NCBI GenBank assembly: GCA_016285355.1
Contig: JAEEQP010000015.1
Span: 6,360 to 70,359, forward strand
Length of the DNA: 64,000 nucleotides
Direction of reading: 5' to 3'
From: Bacteroidales bacterium
GTDB lineage: Bacteria > Bacteroidota > Bacteroidia > Bacteroidales > F082
In this document: positions 7,600-15,414 of the stretch, piece by piece
Position numbering within the stretch: position 1 is the stretch's first letter
Layout: each line of letters begins with the position of its first letter
Notes under the pieces: model-generated
The model's database searches: none
What the model saw: the letters and a program-made list of their open reading frames with translations, nothing else
What the model was told of the DNA's origin: nothing
Translations under genes and position numbers: made by a program

Positions 7600-10500
7600 A
7601 TGGAAAACTACAACATCATAGCGGAACAAGAACATACAACGGTAATGGCGCACTACGAGCCACTACCACGTGAGGATAATGGCTATCAGAGTGAGGCGGC
7701 ATTGGAAGCGGCCTTTATCAAACAACTTGTCGAACAAGGCTACGAGCGCGTCAACATCACCACCGAGGCGCAACTCATCGATAACCTACGCCATCAGATG
7801 GAGCGCCTCAACGGTCTCACCTTTTCCGACAAGGAGTGGAAACAGCTTTTTGAGCAACATATCGCTTCGCCACAAATGACCATCGAGGACAAGACTACGC
7901 GCATCCAACGCTCGGAGATTGTCAATATCACCCGCGACGATGGTAGCTCCCAAAACGTGAAGCTCATCGACAAAAAGGACATCCACAACAATCACCCCCA
8001 GGTGCTCAACCAATACGTGCCCGAAGGCGGGGCTTATTCCAATCGTTATGATGTGACTGTTTTGGTCAACGGCTTGCCTTTGGTGCACTGCGAGCTGAAA
8101 CGTCGTGGCGTGCCACTCAAGGAGGCCTTCAACCAAATCAACCGCTACGAACGCGACTCGTTTTGGGCGGGCTGTGGCCTCTACGACTATGTGCAGGTGT
8201 TCATCATCTCCAACGGCACCGAGACAAAATACTATTCCAACACCACACGCTATGCCCACGTGGCTGCCGTCAACAAGAGTAAGTCGCGCGTCAAGACACA
8301 GTCGCAGTCGTTCGAGTTCACCTCCTATTGGGCCGATGCCGGGAACAATCCCATCCTCGACTTGCGCGACTTCACCAAGACCTTTTTGGCCAAGTCGGCC
8401 CTGCTTAACGTGCTGACCAAATACTGCGTCTTCACCGTTGACAAGAACCTCATGGTGATGCGCCCCTATCAGATTGCTGCCACCGAGCGCATCCTGTTGC
8501 GCATCAAGCAGGCCACGATGAACAAATGGCAAGGCACTACGAGGGCGGGCGGCTACATCTGGCACACCACAGGCAGCGGCAAGACCTTGACTTCGTTCAA
8601 GACCGCACAAATCGCCTCTACTTTGCCTTATATCGACAAGGTGCTCTTCGTCGTCGACCGCAAGGACTTGGACTATCAGACGATGAAGGAATACGACAAC
8701 TTTGAGAAAGGTTGTGCCAACAGCAACACCTCGTCGAACATCCTTCAAAAGCAACTCAATGACACCTCTGACCAGAAGAAAATCATCATCACCACCATAC
8801 AGAAACTCAGCACCCTGCTGAAAAAGAAGAAAGAAATCAATTGTGCTGCCGAAAACGTGGTGATGATCTTCGACGAGTGCCACCGCAGCCAGTTTGGTGA
8901 CATGCACGTGATGATAACCAAAGCCTTTAAGAAGTATTACATCTTCGGCTTCACAGGTACGCCCATCTTCGCCAAGAACGCGGGCTCTGGCAAGTACGCC
9001 CTGCTGCGCACCACAGAACAGGCCTTCGGCGAGCAGCTGCATACCTACACCATCATCGATGCCATTCGCGACAAGAACGTGTTGAAGTTCAAGGTGGATT
9101 ATATCCGCACAATAAAGGCTAAAGACAACATCGACGACAAAAAGGTGTGGGGCATTGAGACCGAGGAGGCGCTGATGGCCTCGCAATGCATCAGGAACAA
9201 CGTGGCCTATATCCTTGAACATTATGCCCAGAAAACGAAGCAGTTGCATCGTTACGCCTATAGCGTCGTCACCAACGTGGCCGACGTAGCGAAAAACAAC
9301 AAGGTTCAGGAAGAGAAACGGAAGAGCCAGCTGGGCGGGTTCAACTCCATCCTGTGTGTCGAGTCCATCCCGATGGCAATAGCCTACTACAAGGAATTCA
9401 AGCGGCAGATGGAAGAAAAGCCTGCGGCACAACGCTTGCGCATGGCCACCATCTTCACATACGCTGCCAATGAAGCGGAGGACGAGATGGGCGGCTTTGG
9501 TGACGAAGACTTTGAAGGTACCGGCAACCTCGACACTTCCACCCGCGACTTCCTTGAAAGCGCCATCGCGGACTATAACGCCATGTTTGGCACGAAATAC
9601 TCCACTGATGGCGAGAAATTTCAAAACTACTACAAAGACTTGTCGCTGCGGATGAAAAACCGTGAGGTGGATATGCTTATCGTGGTCAGCATGTTCCTCA
9701 CTGGTTTCGATGCAAAGACCTTGAATACCCTTTGGGTGGACAAGAACCTCCGGATGCATGGACTGTTGCAGGCTTATAGCCGCACCAACCGCATCCTCAA
9801 CAGCATCAAGGATTGCGGCAACATCGTTTGTTTCCGCAACTTGGAAGACAAAACCAACGAGTCGTTTGCCTTGTTTGGCGATAAAGATGCCGCTGGCCTC
9901 GTGTTGATGCGGCCTTTCGAGGACTATTATTACGGTTATACCGATGAGAAAGGCAAACATGTGTCGGGCTACAAGGAAATCATCGATGAATTGTTGGCCA
10001 AATATGCCTTGCCTATCAATCCCATGAACTTCACTTTGGAAGAAAAGAAGGAGTTCGTGAAGTTGTTTGGCGGCGTGCTGAAGATGCAGAACCTGCTTTC
10101 TGCCTTTGATGAGTTCACGGAAGACAAAGTCATCATCAGCCCCTTCGACACCCAAGACTACCTGACTTGGTACAACGACTTGCACGAAGAGCTGCGCCAA
10201 GAGACAGGAGAGGAGAAGGAACACATCGAAGACGATCTTGTGTTTGAGATGGAGCTGGTGAACAAAATCCAAATCGACATTCCTTATATCTTGCAGTTGG
10301 TCAAGCAATACCACGACGAGAACTGTCAGGACAAGACCATCATCGCTAAAATTCAGAAAGCCATCGGCTCCAGTCCCGACCTACGCAACAAGCGCGACTT
10401 GATTATGCAGTTCATCGAGCGCATGACCCCGAAAAAAGGAAACGATATTCCCGATGAATGGAACGACTACGTCAGTGAGCAATGCAGGAAGGAGCTGGAT

Positions 10501-10812
10501 GACATCATCGATGAAGAGCATCTCCGCCCGAAAGAGACCAAGAAATTTATGGACCAGGCTTTCGACGACGGCTATGTGACCACCACAGGTGTGGCCATCA
10601 CCAAGGTGTTGCCGCCCATGCCAGTTTTCGGCGGTGGTGCCACCAACCGCGAGACCAAGAAAAACGCCGTTTTGGAAAAGCTGCAAAACTTCTTCTCAAA
10701 GTTCTTTGGGTTGTTCGATGGCGGTTTCTCGGAGCATAATATCGTCAAGTATGAGCAAGAACACGACTTTGAGGGGCTGATGGCGGCGGAGAGGAATCCT
10801 AATGAAGGTTAG
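7600..10812 (+). CDS. hsdR: type I restriction endonuclease subunit HsdR
   Basis: The 1070-residue motor and nuclease subunit of the type I system, which translocates DNA and cleaves unmethylated targets at a distance. The N-terminal nuclease domain shows YDVTVLV (about 150) and ELKRRG (about 164), the D...ExK catalytic pattern. The SF2 helicase core has Walker A HTTGSGKTLTS (about 320) and the DEAD-box-like DECHRSQ (about 424), with helicase C-terminal motifs SMFLTGFDAKTL and QAYSRTNR. Length is normal. The ATG at 7600 is preferred over the in-frame TTG at 7594. It converges on, and overlaps by four bases, the minus-strand TPR gene. Confidence 0.95.
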   Translation: MENYNIIAEQEHTTVMAHYEPLPREDNGYQSEAALEAAFIKQLVEQGYERVNITTEAQLIDNLRHQMERLNGLTFSDKEWKQLFEQHIASPQMTIEDKTTRIQRSEIVNITRDDGSSQNVKLIDKKDIHNNHPQVLNQYVPEGGAYSNRYDVTVLVNGLPLVHCELKRRGVPLKEAFNQINRYERDSFWAGCGLYDYVQVFIISNGTETKYYSNTTRYAHVAAVNKSKSRVKTQSQSFEFTSYWADAGNNPILDLRDFTKTFLAKSALLNVLTKYCVFTVDKNLMVMRPYQIAATERILLRIKQATMNKWQGTTRAGGYIWHTTGSGKTLTSFKTAQIASTLPYIDKVLFVVDRKDLDYQTMKEYDNFEKGCANSNTSSNILQKQLNDTSDQKKIIITTIQKLSTLLKKKKEINCAAENVVMIFDECHRSQFGDMHVMITKAFKKYYIFGFTGTPIFAKNAGSGKYALLRTTEQAFGEQLHTYTIIDAIRDKNVLKFKVDYIRTIKAKDNIDDKKVWGIETEEALMASQCIRNNVAYILEHYAQKTKQLHRYAYSVVTNVADVAKNNKVQEEKRKSQLGGFNSILCVESIPMAIAYYKEFKRQMEEKPAAQRLRMATIFTYAANEAEDEMGGFGDEDFEGTGNLDTSTRDFLESAIADYNAMFGTKYSTDGEKFQNYYKDLSLRMKNREVDMLIVVSMFLTGFDAKTLNTLWVDKNLRMHGLLQAYSRTNRILNSIKDCGNIVCFRNLEDKTNESFALFGDKDAAGLVLMRPFEDYYYGYTDEKGKHVSGYKEIIDELLAKYALPINPMNFTLEEKKEFVKLFGGVLKMQNLLSAFDEFTEDKVIISPFDTQDYLTWYNDLHEELRQETGEEKEHIEDDLVFEMELVNKIQIDIPYILQLVKQYHDENCQDKTIIAKIQKAIGSSPDLRNKRDLIMQFIERMTPKKGNDIPDEWNDYVSEQCRKELDDIIDEEHLRPKETKKFMDQAFDDGYVTTTGVAITKVLPPMPVFGGGATNRETKKNAVLEKLQNFFSKFFGLFDGGFSEHNIVKYEQEHDFEGLMAAERNPNEG

Positions 10813-12485
10813 TTGCTTGAATCGAGGGCTTGCTTTGTGTCCTTGATGTTTTTCAAAACAGCCTTTGTATAGGGATGTTCTTTGCCAAGTTTGTTCTTGC
10901 GGATTTGATAAGCCTTGTTGTAATAGTCCAAAGCAGTTTTGTATTTGCCTATGGCTTGATACACTAAACCAATTTCATTGTATGACGTTGCGATAGAGGG
11001 GTGTTCCTTATCAAGATGTTTTTCTCTAATCGCTAAAGCCTTGAACAAGTATTCCATAGCCTTGCCGAAATTGCTCTGTTTGCTATAGAACATACCGAGA
11101 CTGTTGTATGAGATGGCGGTTTCGGGGTTATTCGTGCCATAGTTTTTCTCCCTAATCGACAAAGCCTTGAGCATGAACAACAATGCATTATCATAGTCGT
11201 CTTGGCTTAAATACACCAATCCAATATCATTATAAGTGGTGGCAGCAGAAGGATCTTCTGAGTCAGGAGATTTCTCAATTATTGCCAATGCCTTTTGATA
11301 GTATTCCAAAGCCTTGTTGTATTCGCCCAGATCATTATACACCGATGCAATATTCATGTTTGATTGTGCAATACTAGGATCCTCCATGCCAAGTTCTTCC
11401 TCTCTTATTTCCAAAGCTTTGAAATGAAACTCTATAGCTTTATTATAGTCGCCTTTATTCTTGTATACTAAGCCAAGGTTGTTGTAAATTGAAGCCGTTT
11501 CAGAATGCTTTGTACCAAAGATTCTTTCCCTTATTGTCAAAGCCTTATGAAGATATTCTATGGTTTTGTCGTAATCGCTTTGTTTCCAATATATCCCACC
11601 AATATTGTTATAAGAGGTGGAAGTAATTTCATGTTCGTTGCCATACAACTCTTCGGCAAGGCCAATTTGACGAAGGTAGATTACTTCGGCATCATGGTAT
11701 AGACCATACTCTTCCAAGAACCAAGCATAGTCAGACAACAAATAAAAGTATTTCTTTTTGTCATAAGTCGTGGCTGCAGCCCAGCGGTCGGCTTTCTTGT
11801 ACAACTCAATGACTTTGACAATTTTGGCGGCTATGGTGTCGTCCTCGTTGGCCATTACGGTCTTGGCCTGCTGAACAAGTTCGTCGATATCTTGATGAAT
11901 TTTTTCCCGCAATTGGGATTGTTTCTGTTCGTTTTGTTCGTACTCAGCAAATCTGGTATCTCCATCCTTTTCCGTGATGTTTTCCTGTATAACTGTAGAT
12001 GCGCTTTTTATCTCTAATAATAGCCTTTCATATTTCAGTAGCCCAAGGATAAACTGTGATTCCAAGTCTGCAATGTCTTTGCAGGTATACCAATAAAACT
12101 TTTCTTCAATTAGTCGTTTTTGAAAGTCCTTTAATTCTGTGCTTTTCTCTGCTTCCGGCACATCGAAACAGAATACATAAATCTCATGCCGCTTCCTTTT
12201 CTGTAATTTTTGTGCCACGTCAAACTCGTGGACCGTCATTTCCCCAGCCTTGCCTTTGAATAGGAAGACGGATACATCGCATTCACTTAGGAGTTTGTCG
12301 ATATCGTGTTGTGGTGGGGTGCCGATATTCCCCGAACGGATGTCCTCGCATTTGAGCACTTCAACTTCAATGCCATCATTTTTAAATATTGGGCGGACGG
12401 AATTCATAAGGTAGTCGCCCAATATCACCCGTTCATAATGCAGTTCGGTGATGGAGGAGCCAAGGAAAATCTTTATGATATGCAT
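10809..12485 (-). CDS. TIR/DUF4062-like domain protein with kinesin-light-chain-type TPR repeats
   Basis: A 558-residue protein with two parts. Residues 1-155 resemble the DUF4062/TIR-like fold: IIKIFLGSSITELHYER at the N-terminus, then a strand and acidic motif SECDVSVFLFKGKAGE followed by HEFD. A coiled linker (about 170-230) leads to six 42-residue TPR repeats (about 285-540; for example YNNIGGIYWKQSDYDKTIEY). TIR-like plus TPR architectures occur in bacterial immunity proteins where the repeats sense and the N-domain acts, but function here is inference. The ATG at 12485 is preferred over 12515 because the conserved domain starts there. It lies in the defence island between hsdR and the ATPase trio. 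Confidence 0.8.
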   Translation of the reverse strand: MHIIKIFLGSSITELHYERVILGDYLMNSVRPIFKNDGIEVEVLKCEDIRSGNIGTPPQHDIDKLLSECDVSVFLFKGKAGEMTVHEFDVAQKLQKRKRHEIYVFCFDVPEAEKSTELKDFQKRLIEEKFYWYTCKDIADLESQFILGLLKYERLLLEIKSASTVIQENITEKDGDTRFAEYEQNEQKQSQLREKIHQDIDELVQQAKTVMANEDDTIAAKIVKVIELYKKADRWAAATTYDKKKYFYLLSDYAWFLEEYGLYHDAEVIYLRQIGLAEELYGNEHEITSTSYNNIGGIYWKQSDYDKTIEYLHKALTIRERIFGTKHSETASIYNNLGLVYKNKGDYNKAIEFHFKALEIREEELGMEDPSIAQSNMNIASVYNDLGEYNKALEYYQKALAIIEKSPDSEDPSAATTYNDIGLVYLSQDDYDNALLFMLKALSIREKNYGTNNPETAISYNSLGMFYSKQSNFGKAMEYLFKALAIREKHLDKEHPSIATSYNEIGLVYQAIGKYKTALDYYNKAYQIRKNKLGKEHPYTKAVLKNIKDTKQALDSSN

Positions 12486-12651
12486 GTTTTTTACGCTTGC
12501 TGTTTGATGCCTCAAACATACAACTAATTTGTGAAGTATAATTGTTTTACATAAAATAAAAGTCGTACTATGTGATTTGGCACATCACTAGACAAAAAAT
12601 GATACAAAGAAAACTCTAATCTTTGCCGCCACAAAAAAACCATAAGGCTCT

Positions 12652-12970
12652 ATGTCAGACCAACCTGCTAACAACAATACTTTTCCTACTTACAAGTCCT
12701 CAGAGCTCATCGCCACCTTTAGCGCGGCTTTGGGCCGACAGAACGAGTTCGCTAAGCTCGTCAGTCTTCGCGGCATTTATTAGCAACGCCAGAACAACCC
12801 GCAGTGGGCGTATGCCTATGCTGGCCTTCGCGATGAGTCCTCGCAAGAGGAAATCACGCTCCGCATCCCCAAAGCAATGTATGAGAGCCTCGCAGATGGC
12901 AACCTCCATGGGCGGCATCTTTGTACCAATGCCTTTATGAAATCGACAGTCAAGGCTTCAAAAGAATGAT
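12652..12970 (+). pseudogene. decayed gene, possibly with an exonuclease VII large subunit-like OB fold
   Basis: From ATG 12652 the reading frame encodes TYKSSELIATFSAALGRQ then SLRGIY, and hits TAG at 12781. The frame continues coherently after the stop with NNPQWAYAYAGLRDESSQEE and ITLRIPKAMYESLADGNL. It then needs frameshifts to carry on (MGGIF in one frame, YEIDSQGFKRMIN in another). The coherent segments show a real gene that has lost function. The layout slightly recalls the N-terminal OB fold of XseA, but that is a guess. It is convergent with the unknown minus-strand gene at 12985. Confidence 0.5.
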
Positions 12971-12984
12971 TAATAGATACAATA

Positions 12985-13860
12985 TTAATAATCCTCAGGG
13001 ATGTTATCTTGAACTTGGCGGAGTTTTTTGATGTCAATGTTTTCGTAATTGTCATCGCCTATATTCAGGTGATACGCGTGAAATCCAAGTTGGGGCGTGT
13101 CTCCTTCGTTTTCGAAATAGATGAAACAATTGTTCTCTTCATCATAATACCAAAGCGCAGAATCTTTGTCATTGCCAATAGCACAACAAAGTAATTGATT
13201 GGTTTGTGCATCATTGGTCAATAACTGAGCTGCTGTATGTGTTCCATGATGGTCAAATATGGTTTTGGCTCTATGATTAGCATCGCCATGCTTGTCGGAA
13301 TAATGATAAGTACGTTTAGGTTGTCTATATATTGAAAGCCATTTGTGTAAGGATGGGATGTCGCTCATTGCAGGTAGTGAAACAGGCTCATGGCTACTAC
13401 TCTGCAAAATGACCTTGTTGTCAATAGTATCAATGGCTCCATGATGAATTAACACACAAGAAATGCCTTGGGATTGGCACCATGCCATATAGCCCAACAT
13501 ATCTGTCGTAATATCATTTTCATATAGTTTATACAAAATGTTCTTTTGCTCCTCAATCAAAGGACGTTCTGTCACGCCAAGTGCTGCAAATTGAGACAAA
13601 AACGTTTGCTCAATATTTGGATAGCTTTCAGAAAGCAATGTTGATTGATATAGTAAACCATCAAAATTGTCTAAATCATAATAGGTGTTTTTTCGTTCGC
13701 ATCGGAAGAAATCCAAAACATCAATCACGGAATAAAATTCATTCTCTATAGATGAGGTGTTTAAAGAGAATGTGTCTCCATGAATATATTGATGAGATGG
13801 CGGCCTGGATTGGTCAACATACTCCTTGAATAATAGGTAAATGCTGGTTTGATTATTCAT
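12985..13860 (-). CDS. unknown protein, third gene of the ATPase operon
   Basis: A 291-residue soluble protein with no recognised family, signal peptide or membrane segment. The N-terminal ~130 residues look helical. The C-terminal third has RTYHYSDKHGDANHRA followed by several hydrophobic strands (LLCCAIGNDKDSALWYYD, NNCFIYFEN). A KHG motif before strands of this kind weakly resembles small BECR-type RNases, which is speculation. Its ATG overlaps the stop of the upstream AAA ATPase (ATGA), so the two are translationally coupled and probably act together, plausibly as effector and ATPase of one defence system. Confidence 0.75.
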   Translation of the reverse strand: MNNQTSIYLLFKEYVDQSRPPSHQYIHGDTFSLNTSSIENEFYSVIDVLDFFRCERKNTYYDLDNFDGLLYQSTLLSESYPNIEQTFLSQFAALGVTERPLIEEQKNILYKLYENDITTDMLGYMAWCQSQGISCVLIHHGAIDTIDNKVILQSSSHEPVSLPAMSDIPSLHKWLSIYRQPKRTYHYSDKHGDANHRAKTIFDHHGTHTAAQLLTNDAQTNQLLCCAIGNDKDSALWYYDEENNCFIYFENEGDTPQLGFHAYHLNIGDDNYENIDIKKLRQVQDNIPEDY

Positions 13861-15017
13861 CGCCTTTTTCTATTGGAAGAATACAAATCGCGAAGATCCA
13901 TGGCGTACTGTTCGAAGAATTGTTGGGGAGGATTGAGAATGTGTCCTTCTTGTGTGATTTCAAGGTTTTGGACAGAAGACTCGTAGTGCCCATCTTCTCC
14001 TCTATGTCCTGAAAAGAAAAGGACCTGTATGTCTTCGACAGAAAGATCAATATTACTATTCTTGACAGCAAGGAGCGAAGTGTTTAAAATATGGTCACTA
14101 TGGGTCTCCACAAACACTTGAATTTTTTTCTTGATGGCATAATCAATGATAACATTCATCAGCTTTGCTTGGGCTGCAGGATGAAGGTGGGCTTCAGGAT
14201 TTTCTATAATTAAGGTATCTTCCTCTTTGGCAATTGCTAAAGCTGTTATTACCGACAAAATATATCCATGTCCATAACCAACATTGATAGGTTGAAATAA
14301 AACGTCGTCTTTTGCTGAGTTAAGTGTAAACACAAGTTCGTTTGCCTGTGGCTCAATATGAAAAGAAGAGCCGTCAAGAATATTGTCCATAACACGTTCT
14401 ACTTCATCTATAATTCCCTGATTACGATTGTTCCACAGCACGCTAAGTACATTTGAACCATCAGGAGTCAAATCAACAGCGCTTTCATCCATCGGTTCAC
14501 GATATTGTGCTGTTTTGCGATCAGCAGCGATATAATGAATATGACGTAAAGAAATAAGTGAAGGATAATCGCTCAATTGGGAAAGACTTATGTTGAAATC
14601 CGAACTAAAATCAGAATTAAAATCGCCCATTGTGTTCCCAGAGCTATCAAAGATAGAATTTCCATTGACTTTAGCATCTGATAATTCGATAAGCGTAGGC
14701 TTTAGGTTGCTGCGATCATACTTTAACCAAAACTCATTATCTCCTTCATTATTTGTCACGATATGAAACACAATGGTGGTATCGGCATCATAAACGTTAT
14801 GGACATCAGCATATAATCCTAAATTCACCCATTTGCCATTTGTGAGCAGTGAGTTCATGGCTTGTTTATCCCATGTTTGGGATAAAGTGAGTAATACTTG
14901 AAACAATGAGGATTTGCCACGTCCATTGGCGCCTGTTAACAGGTTTACTCTGCCCAATTCAAGCAATGGCGTTCGTCTTAGGCTTTTAAATCTCTCTATC
15001 TGTATTTTCTTGATCAT
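13857..15017 (-). CDS. AAA ATPase of the DUF3696 type (SMC/OLD-like)
   Basis: A 386-residue ABC/SMC-like ATPase. Walker A, TGANGRGKSS, lies at 28-37, right after the IQIERFKSLRR N-terminus typical of OLD/RecF-like proteins. Walker B is LIIENPEAHLHP (about 268-280) and the following ETHSDHIL (about 303-310) is characteristic. The C-terminal part matches the arrangement of the DUF3696 group. Proteins of this shape are ATPase subunits of several anti-phage systems (Septu, Gabija and relatives). It overlaps the upstream Cas2/SinR-like gene by 32 bases and the downstream unknown gene by four, so the three form one operon. Confidence 0.85.
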   Translation of the reverse strand: MIKKIQIERFKSLRRTPLLELGRVNLLTGANGRGKSSLFQVLLTLSQTWDKQAMNSLLTNGKWVNLGLYADVHNVYDADTTIVFHIVTNNEGDNEFWLKYDRSNLKPTLIELSDAKVNGNSIFDSSGNTMGDFNSDFSSDFNISLSQLSDYPSLISLRHIHYIAADRKTAQYREPMDESAVDLTPDGSNVLSVLWNNRNQGIIDEVERVMDNILDGSSFHIEPQANELVFTLNSAKDDVLFQPINVGYGHGYILSVITALAIAKEEDTLIIENPEAHLHPAAQAKLMNVIIDYAIKKKIQVFVETHSDHILNTSLLAVKNSNIDLSVEDIQVLFFSGHRGEDGHYESSVQNLEITQEGHILNPPQQFFEQYAMDLRDLYSSNRKRR

Positions 15018-15291
15018 ATAAATTTGTTTTGAACCACTGCCAAAAAGCTTTGGGCATCCAGCCTATCGGTCTATTGCTTGAATGAATGGGCATCATTATT
15101 ACCATGTCTTTTTCGCTAGGTAAATGACTTTTTAATTTTTTGATCTCAGCTTCTACGTCAAGGTTGCTTGAAGACACAAACCAGATGTCATCCATTGGGT
15201 GCTGGAAACTACCAAGAGATTTAATATACTCTTTTAATCCAGTGTAATCATAGAGCCCTTCATTTATATTATATGCAATAAGATATACCAT
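14986..15291 (-). CDS. small Cas2/SinR-like ferredoxin-fold protein
   Basis: A 101-residue protein beginning MVYLIAYNINEGLYDYTGL. It continues with a helix (KEYIKSLGSF), then DDIWFVSSS and a second helix and strand ending EKDMVIMMPI. This beta-alpha-beta-beta-alpha-beta order and the N-terminal YLIAYN strand match the SinR-family, Cas2-like small proteins. No cas1 and no repeat array are nearby, so it is not a CRISPR adaptation gene. Start 15291 is chosen over 15318 because the fold begins there. It is the first gene of a three-gene operon with an AAA ATPase and an unknown protein, and its catalytic activity is unknown. Confidence 0.65.
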   Translation of the reverse strand: MVYLIAYNINEGLYDYTGLKEYIKSLGSFQHPMDDIWFVSSSNLDVEAEIKKLKSHLPSEKDMVIMMPIHSSNRPIGWMPKAFWQWFKTNLYDQENTDREI

Positions 15292-15414
15292 CGTTATTTT
15301 GTAATAATAAGCTTGCAAAGATACATTTTTTTCTATTCATAAATGTTTCTCGTTTTGAATATTGTAAAATCTACTCCTATCAAAAGGAAACTTCATGTGA
15401 GCGGACAAAGCCCC

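Noticed and set aside
7786..10314. An 842-codon open frame on the minus strand
   Set aside because: It lies antisense to hsdR, whose motifs and length are clear; the frame is a shadow of its codon pattern.
14986..15291. Cas2-like protein as evidence of a CRISPR system
   Set aside because: No cas1, effector genes or repeat array were seen; the SinR-like group of Cas2 relatives explains it.
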